Part shown: positions 5,067-9,080 of the stretch, piece after piece
Numbering within the stretch: the first letter of the stretch is position 1
Layout: the number at the start of each line of letters is the position of its first letter
Assembly (NCBI GenBank): GCA_041946755.1
Contig: JBHGBB010000165.1
Coordinates: forward strand, 1 to 9,080
Reading direction: 5' to 3'
Origin: JBHGBB01 sp041946755
GTDB lineage: Bacteria > UBP4 > UBA4092 > JAOAEQ01
Length of the DNA stretch: 9,080 bases
Notes under the pieces: generated by a model
Told to the model about the DNA's origin: nothing
The model's database searches: none
Seen by the model: only the letters and a program-made list of their open reading frames with translations
Made by a program: the position numbers and the translations under genes

Positions 5067-6443
5067 ATGAAATATCGGAATACGATTGTTGCATTAATCA
5101 TATTGGTTCTGTTAGGCAGCTATATCTATTTTTTTGAAACTAAACCGGTTAAAAATACCGAATCGGGAAAACCGACCGAACCATTTATCGCGCAATCGGA
5201 TAGTGAACATATCACGAGAATCGAGATTACTAAACCGCTATCAGATAAACCGATTGTTCTCGAACGTAATAAAGAAAAGGTTTGGGAACTTCAATCGCCG
5301 ATACATGCGAAAACTGATAAATTAGCAGTAGATAATTTGATAAAAGAATTCAAAGATTTAGTTCCAACTAGAATCATCGATGGGCAAGGGCTGGATTTGG
5401 CATCGTATGGTCTAGATACTCCGAAGATAACGATTATATTAGCATTTGATACTAAGAAGAATACCGGGGAGAAAATATTAGTCGGTACGAAAACACCGAA
5501 TGCGGAAGATTATTATGTTAAGAAAACAAATGAACCCAAGCTATATTTAATTCCGGTAAATAGTATTATCTTATGGAGTAAAGAAGCCAGTGTATTTCGG
5601 GATAAAACGGTATTTACCTTCGACTCCGATAAAATCGTTCAACTAGATTTGCATTATCCGAAAAAAAAGTTTGGTTGTAATAAAGAGCAGGGGATATGGT
5701 GGGTAACTAAACCGGAAAAACTTAAAGCAAACCAGAATAAACTCGATGATTTACTCTGGAAGTTGCAGAGTTTAGCTGTTAACCGGTTTGTTGACGAACA
5801 GCCGCTGGATTTAGCGAAATATGGATTAACTAATCCGCAAATGCAGATTCGATTAAAATCGGCGGAAGGTAAGGTATCGGCATTAAATATCGGGAAATCC
5901 GATATTTCTAACGGCGCCCTGTATGCTAAAACCGCGGATAATTCGTATATATTTAGTTTGGATACCGCTGTAATCAACGAGCTTAATATCTCATCGATCG
6001 CTGAATTACGCGATCGGTCGGTACTAACGTTCGATAGTGATAGTATTACCAGGATAGAACTGAAATATCCGGATAAAACGATGGTCGTAGCTAAAGAGCA
6101 GGGGCAATGGTGGATGACGCAACCGAAGCGGATTAAAGCTGATGCCTCGAAATTAGACGATCTTCTCTGGCGATTAAGCGGATTAAGTATCATTGAGTTT
6201 GGCGAAACCCAGCCGAAGTCATTGAATAAATATGGATTGGATAAACCGAGTTTAATCATTTCATTACAAAGTAATAATCAAAAACTGCCGGAATTAAGTC
6301 TAGGGAATGATGACATAAAGAAACATCTGATTTATGCGCAGACCAGTGATAAGAATTTTATATTTCAAATAGATGATAGTATCTTGCATGATTTAAAAGC
6401 AACAGTAATAGAATTATCTGAAATCCATAAAACTAAACCATAA
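5067..6443 (+). CDS. Membrane-anchored DUF4340-type repeat protein
   Basis: 458 residues. One N-terminal hydrophobic helix (about 7-23) flanked by Lys/Arg on the inside predicts a membrane anchor with the remainder in the periplasm. Three homologous units follow at about 47-182, 183-317 and 320-447. Each has an ITRIEI/L-type strand, a W-x-L/V/M-x-x-P motif (W73, W212, W349) and the DUF4340 hallmark LxxYGLxxP (LASYGLDTP, LAKYGLTNP, LNKYGLDKP). Units 2 and 3 are the closest pair and share FTFDSD/LTFDSD, KEQGxWW and KLDDLLW in register. DUF4340 proteins are often encoded with gliding-type ABC transporter genes, but none is visible here. Instead the stop is 51 bp upstream of tolQ. Its role is unknown. 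A periplasmic scaffold or ligand-binding function linked to the cell envelope is a fair inference. The ATG at 5067 has no Shine-Dalgarno site, though MKYRNTIVALIILVLLG is a convincing start. Confidence 0.88.
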   Translation: MKYRNTIVALIILVLLGSYIYFFETKPVKNTESGKPTEPFIAQSDSEHITRIEITKPLSDKPIVLERNKEKVWELQSPIHAKTDKLAVDNLIKEFKDLVPTRIIDGQGLDLASYGLDTPKITIILAFDTKKNTGEKILVGTKTPNAEDYYVKKTNEPKLYLIPVNSIILWSKEASVFRDKTVFTFDSDKIVQLDLHYPKKKFGCNKEQGIWWVTKPEKLKANQNKLDDLLWKLQSLAVNRFVDEQPLDLAKYGLTNPQMQIRLKSAEGKVSALNIGKSDISNGALYAKTADNSYIFSLDTAVINELNISSIAELRDRSVLTFDSDSITRIELKYPDKTMVVAKEQGQWWMTQPKRIKADASKLDDLLWRLSGLSIIEFGETQPKSLNKYGLDKPSLIISLQSNNQKLPELSLGNDDIKKHLIYAQTSDKNFIFQIDDSILHDLKATVIELSEIHKTKP

Positions 6444-6453
6444 CATCACAATC

Positions 6454-6474
6454 CTGCGGTTGTTTCGCCCGCAG
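6454..6474 (+). promoter_or_regulatory. G/C-rich intercistronic hairpin between the DUF4340 gene and tolQ
   Basis: CTGCGG (6454-6459) pairs perfectly with CCGCAG (6469-6474) around a 9-nt loop. No T-run follows; the tolQ ribosome binding site begins 3 nt downstream. It is therefore more likely an mRNA stability or translation-control element than a terminator. Confidence 0.45.
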
Positions 6475-6477
6475 AAT

Positions 6478-6484
6478 AAAGGAG
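6478..6484 (+). promoter_or_regulatory. Strong ribosome binding site of tolQ
   Basis: AAAGGAG at 6478-6484 lies 10 nt before the ATG at 6495. It is the best Shine-Dalgarno site in the window. Confidence 0.7.
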
Positions 6485-6494
6485 TCGATAGATA

Positions 6495-7238
6495 ATGCTC
6501 GATATCTTAATTAGCAGTGCTAATGCGCAGCAAACGGTACAAACCATAGAATTCAGCAACAATAATTCTGCTTGGGATATTTTTATTCAAACGATAGTAC
6601 AATCGGTAGTACATAGCGGTCCTTTAGGTAAACTTATTCTGCTAATCTTATTATTCTATTCGGTTGTCTCTTGGGCGATTATTATTAATCGATATATTGT
6701 AATCAACCGTGCCCGAAAACGAGCGATCCAGTTTATGAATACCATTTGGCAGAATAAAACCAGCCTACCGGAACCAAATGCTCTGCAGATAGTACCCGAA
6801 AATCCGGTGTTAGCGGTGGTGCAGTCGGCATATAAAGAGTTGGGCAATGAATTGACCGTCTCAAATCCATTAGCCCTCGATAGTACGATTCGGAACCTGG
6901 AACGAGTATTAACTCGTACGATGCGGCAGCAAGCAGCAGCGTTAGAGAAATATCTGAGTTTTTTAGGCACTACGGCTAGTGCATGTCCGTTCTGGGGATT
7001 GCTTGGTACAGTCTGGGGGATATTAAGTACGTTCTATACCATGGGTTCTGCCGGTACCGCCAGTATTACTACTATCGGTCCGAGTTTGGCGGAAGCGTTA
7101 ATAGCGACTGCTGCCGGATTAACGGCTGCTATACCCGCATTAATTGCATATAACTATTTCATCGGCCAGATTAAAATTATCAGTCGGGAAATGGAACATG
7201 TGGGGTCGGAAATACTGAGTTATATTGAAAAAAGATAG
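6495..7238 (+). CDS. tolQ: Tol-Pal system proton channel subunit TolQ (MotA/TolQ/ExbB family)
   Basis: 247-residue inner-membrane protein forming the pentameric stator that, with TolR, uses the proton motive force to energise TolA. A periplasmic N-terminal stretch precedes TM1 (about 46-66). A cytoplasmic loop (67-150) contains the usual conserved Asn/Glu/Arg helix (IRNLERVLTRTMRQQAAALEK). TM2 (about 155-182) carries the family signature PFWGLLGTVWGI, and TM3 (about 196-222) carries SLAEALIATAAGLTAAIPALIAYN. These two signatures leave little doubt about the family. TolQ is chosen over ExbB because tolR, a TonB-domain protein and tolB follow. Cys164 sits just before the PFWGLLG motif. The gene has the strongest ribosome binding site here, which suits the higher copy number of TolQ in the complex. 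It is probably the first tol gene of an operon that may also include the DUF4340 gene upstream. Confidence 0.95.
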   Translation: MLDILISSANAQQTVQTIEFSNNNSAWDIFIQTIVQSVVHSGPLGKLILLILLFYSVVSWAIIINRYIVINRARKRAIQFMNTIWQNKTSLPEPNALQIVPENPVLAVVQSAYKELGNELTVSNPLALDSTIRNLERVLTRTMRQQAAALEKYLSFLGTTASACPFWGLLGTVWGILSTFYTMGSAGTASITTIGPSLAEALIATAAGLTAAIPALIAYNYFIGQIKIISREMEHVGSEILSYIEKR

Positions 7239-7261
7239 CAATATCCAAATTCTTAAATTGA

Positions 7262-7273
7262 TTTTCTTATTTC
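7262..7273 (+). repeat. Leader copy of a T-rich 12-mer before tolR
   Basis: TTTTCTTATTTC at 7262-7273 ends 9 nt before the tolR ATG. The identical 12-mer occurs at 81-92, where it ends 12 nt before the TTG start of the first gene. Its TTATTTC core is also part of the 11-mer found before tolA and tolB. Confidence 0.6.
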
Positions 7274-7282
7274 TAAACGCTT

Positions 7283-7702
7283 ATGGCATTCGAAAAAAAA
7301 GATGATTCAATTACTACCATGTCTACTATCAATGTAGTTCCACTGATAGATGTAGCGTTGGTATTATTAGTGATATTTATGATCGTTACTCCGGTATTAC
7401 ATCAGAGTTTAAATGTGCAATTACCAAAAACCAAATCACAGGGAACCGAGATTTCCGGGAAATGGGTAGTTACGATAGCTGAAGATAAAAAGATTTATCT
7501 AAATGACCGCCAGATAAATTTAACTGAACTTGCCGCAAAAATGAATGTCGTTGGTCAGGGTTCTTCAAGTACGGAAGTGTTTCTCAGAGCAGACCGCCGG
7601 GTACCGTATGGATATGTCGTGCAAATCATGGATATCATCAAAAAAGCCGGGGTCAATCGGTTGGGAATAGTAACGACACCTGACCTTACCGGGAAACCGT
7701 AA
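7283..7702 (+). CDS. tolR: Tol-Pal system subunit TolR (ExbD/TolR family)
   Basis: 139 residues, the usual length for the family. A short cytoplasmic N-terminus leads to the signature INVVPLIDVALVLLVIFMIV (16-35), whose Asp23 corresponds to the proton-carrying aspartate of the TolQ-TolR channel. One membrane helix covers about 21-38. The periplasmic domain ends with the conserved block LRADRRVPYGYVVQIMDII (101-119) and the strand LGIVT. The protein dimerises inside the TolQ pore, and its periplasmic domain is thought to bind peptidoglycan when released. It starts 44 bp after tolQ, same strand, so the two are surely cotranscribed. There is no Shine-Dalgarno site. A T-rich TTATTTC-containing leader is present instead. 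Confidence 0.95.
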   Translation: MAFEKKDDSITTMSTINVVPLIDVALVLLVIFMIVTPVLHQSLNVQLPKTKSQGTEISGKWVVTIAEDKKIYLNDRQINLTELAAKMNVVGQGSSSTEVFLRADRRVPYGYVVQIMDIIKKAGVNRLGIVTTPDLTGKP

Positions 7703-7717
7703 GAACGATTTTAGACT

Positions 7718-7728
7718 AATTATTTCAG
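7718..7728 (+). repeat. AATTATTTCAG leader motif, copy before tolA
   Basis: This 11-mer ends exactly 9 nt before the tolA ATG (7738). An identical copy ends exactly 9 nt before the tolB ATG. tolA has no Shine-Dalgarno site. Confidence 0.75.
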
Positions 7729-7737
7729 ATAAACCGT

Positions 7738-8439
7738 ATGAATATCAGATTAACCTTATCATTTTCTACTGCGATCCATTTAATTTTGATTATCGCATTC
7801 TGGTTTTTCGGAGTGTCAATCAGACCGAAATCATTTTATGCTCCGGTATATAGTGTAAACCTCGTTGATGTACCCGCCGGATCGAGTTTCTTCATGCCAA
7901 CCGTACCGGCTCCGCAACCGGCAGTACCGGTAGAGAAAGTAATTCCGAAATTAACCATTACTCCCAAAATCGCTAAAGCAGAAAAGATACCGGTTATCGT
8001 CCCTAAAATTCCAGAACCGAAAATAACTTCTACCGGCGCAAATCCATCCCCAACTAGTATTACCGTTAAACCGATTAATACCGCCAATGCTTCAAGTCCG
8101 AAAATCGCGATCGGTCCTGCAGGTACCGGCTTGGCAACAGAAGGGATTCCGTTTCCTTATCCCTACTATTTGGTAGCGGTACAGAATAAGGTTAGCGAAA
8201 ATTGGCAACCGCCAGATAAATCCGGCGCAGTTCGAGAAGCAAAAACGATTGTTTTTTTCCAGATATTACGCAATGGGCAGATTGCTAATGCCCGGGTAGA
8301 ACAGAGTTCCGGATCAGTGGAATTAGATACTGCTGCGTTACGAGCGGTGAAATTAGCCAGCCCATTACCGCCATTACCACAAGGATTTAAAGAAGATACG
8401 TTACGAATCCATTTTGGATTTGTCTATTATGAATCTTGA
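7738..8439 (+). CDS. tolA: TolA-like energy transducer with TonB-type C-terminal domain
   Basis: 233 residues. The N-terminal helix (about 9-25) anchors the protein in the inner membrane and carries S10-x3-H14, the Ser/His pair that TonB and TolA use to contact the TolQ/ExbB motor. Residues 53-125 form a Pro/Lys/Ala-rich linker spanning the periplasm, shorter than the long helical domain II of enterobacterial TolA. Residues 135-231 are a TonB/TolA C-terminal domain: YYLVAVQNKVSENWQPP, then FFQILRNGQIANARVEQSSG and LDTAALRAVKLASPLPPLP, the standard block order. Sequence alone cannot separate TolA from TonB in such compact proteins. The position between tolR and tolB makes TolA the better name. 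It begins 35 bp after tolR. It lacks a Shine-Dalgarno site but has the AATTATTTCAG motif upstream. Confidence 0.88.
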   Translation: MNIRLTLSFSTAIHLILIIAFWFFGVSIRPKSFYAPVYSVNLVDVPAGSSFFMPTVPAPQPAVPVEKVIPKLTITPKIAKAEKIPVIVPKIPEPKITSTGANPSPTSITVKPINTANASSPKIAIGPAGTGLATEGIPFPYPYYLVAVQNKVSENWQPPDKSGAVREAKTIVFFQILRNGQIANARVEQSSGSVELDTAALRAVKLASPLPPLPQGFKEDTLRIHFGFVYYES

Positions 8440-8456
8440 TCCATTATAAACGAAGG

Positions 8457-8467
8457 AATTATTTCAG
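8457..8467 (+). repeat. AATTATTTCAG leader motif, copy before tolB
   Basis: Exact second copy of the 11-mer at 7718-7728, again ending 9 nt before the start codon (ATG 8477). A GAAGGA at 8452-8457 touches it but is 19 nt from the ATG, too far for normal Shine-Dalgarno use. Confidence 0.75.
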
Positions 8468-8476
8468 CGAACTATT

Positions 8477-9080
8477 ATGAAAAGACATTTAGTTGGTTAT
8501 ATACATATTTCTGTTATTATAATCTTAATCTTAATGCTAGTTAGTTTGGTCTATACCCAGGATGTATATATCCAAACGCAGCGAACCGCAACGAAACTGG
8601 TGGTGGTATTGAATGAATGGATATCGAAATCCGGAACGGGATCTGTAAATAATACTGTAACCAATTTATCCGGGATTACCAAATATGATTTGGAATTTAC
8701 CGGATTATTCGATGTGGTGACTACCAGCCAAGATACAAATGCTCTTTTAGATTTTGCGTTTTTCAAAGACCTTAAAGCAGTCGTTGCGACTAAAGGAACC
8801 TATATCCTTAATGGCCGACAACTCGAAATAGATACCGATGTATATGATGTTGCTAAAGGGAGTATGATCTGGCAAAAAGCATATGAAGGGCCGATAGATG
8901 CAAATCGAGATATGATGCATCGGTTCTCCGATGCGGTATTATATAGTTTTGGTTTACCCGGGTTCAGTAACAGCAAGATAGCATATATCTCGAATGCGAA
9001 AGGGAATAAAGAGGTGTATATGATGGATTATGATGGATATAATGTAGTGCAGTTGACCGATGATAAATCGATCGATTTAT
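8477..9080 (+). CDS. tolB: Tol-Pal system periplasmic protein TolB (5' part, cut by window end)
   Basis: The first 201 codons are present and the frame is open at the window end. MKRH followed by a hydrophobic core (about 11-26) is a secretion signal or anchor. Residues 30-160 form the TolB N-terminal domain (VYIQTQRTATKLVVVLNEWI; later ILNGRQLEIDTDVYDVAKGSMIWQKAYEG; HRFSDAVLYSFGLPG). The beta-propeller begins at about 165 with SKIAYISNAKGNKEVYMMDYDG (166-187) and VQLTDD (191-196), the hallmark TolB/PD40 blade. TolB normally has about 400-450 residues, so a little under half is visible. It acts in the periplasm, shuttling between Pal and TolA. The gene lies 37 bp after tolA. In line with other tol clusters, pal is expected downstream. 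The ATG at 8477 is the only plausible start, since an in-frame stop lies at 8447. Confidence 0.95.
   Translation, partial: MKRHLVGYIHISVIIILILMLVSLVYTQDVYIQTQRTATKLVVVLNEWISKSGTGSVNNTVTNLSGITKYDLEFTGLFDVVTTSQDTNALLDFAFFKDLKAVVATKGTYILNGRQLEIDTDVYDVAKGSMIWQKAYEGPIDANRDMMHRFSDAVLYSFGLPGFSNSKIAYISNAKGNKEVYMMDYDGYNVVQLTDDKSIDL

Noticed and set aside
5654..6259. 201-codon open frame on the - strand
   Set aside because: It lies wholly inside the DUF4340 gene, has no family resemblance, and the + strand product is clearly real. It reflects the codon bias of the sense gene.
7836..8087. 83-codon Gly/Val/Ile-rich open frame on the - strand
   Set aside because: Its membrane-like composition is just the reverse complement of the Pro/Lys/Ala-rich TolA linker.
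8551..8766. 71-codon open frame on the - strand
   Set aside because: Antisense to the TolB N-terminal domain, whose sense translation has the signal sequence and family motifs.

Overview
The window looks like a chromosomal core region of an uncultured Gram-negative bacterium. By eye the GC content is near 40%. A tolQ-tolR-tolA-tolB cluster implies an outer membrane. There is no phage, transposon, CRISPR or rRNA/tRNA signature. The lineage cannot be fixed from the sequence. The MnmA type with a C-x2-C motif, the stand-alone uroporphyrinogen-decarboxylase-fold enzyme, the DUF4340 protein and the scarce Shine-Dalgarno sites would fit a little-studied candidate phylum, but that is only a guess. 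All supported genes lie on the + strand, gaps are short (5 to 158 bp), and no gene-free stretch exceeds 300 bases.

Left part (1-2057): a TTG-started gene encodes a very acidic N-terminal half joined to what looks like a four-helix-bundle (S23/IVP-like) domain. A short heptamer tandem repeat follows, then mnmA, the tRNA U34 2-thiolation enzyme, which carries the three-cysteine pattern of the iron-sulfur-dependent MnmA type.

Middle part (2058-4908): a near-consensus sigma70-type promoter drives two tandem paralogous six-helix membrane proteins 5 bp apart. A URO-D-superfamily protein follows that is not a normal HemE and lacks recognisable HemE and MtaA active-site signatures.

Right part (4909-9080): a 158-bp spacer contains a nested inverted-repeat structure. 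After it come a membrane-anchored protein with three DUF4340-type repeats and the Tol genes in the order tolQ, tolR, tolA-like and tolB, the last cut by the window end. TolQ, TolR and TolA form the proton-motive-force-driven inner-membrane motor that works with periplasmic TolB (and Pal, presumably downstream) in outer-membrane constriction and stability. The DUF4340 gene is 51 bp upstream of tolQ and may share its transcript.

The most unexpected DNA-level signal is an identical 11-mer (AATTATTTCAG). It lies exactly 9 nt before the start codons of both tolA and tolB, neither of which has a well-placed Shine-Dalgarno site. A related TTATTTC core precedes tolR and the first gene. I did not find a convincing new multi-gene system. 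The best candidates for a second look are this leader motif, the acidic/four-helix protein, the divergent URO-D protein and the DUF4340-Tol linkage.
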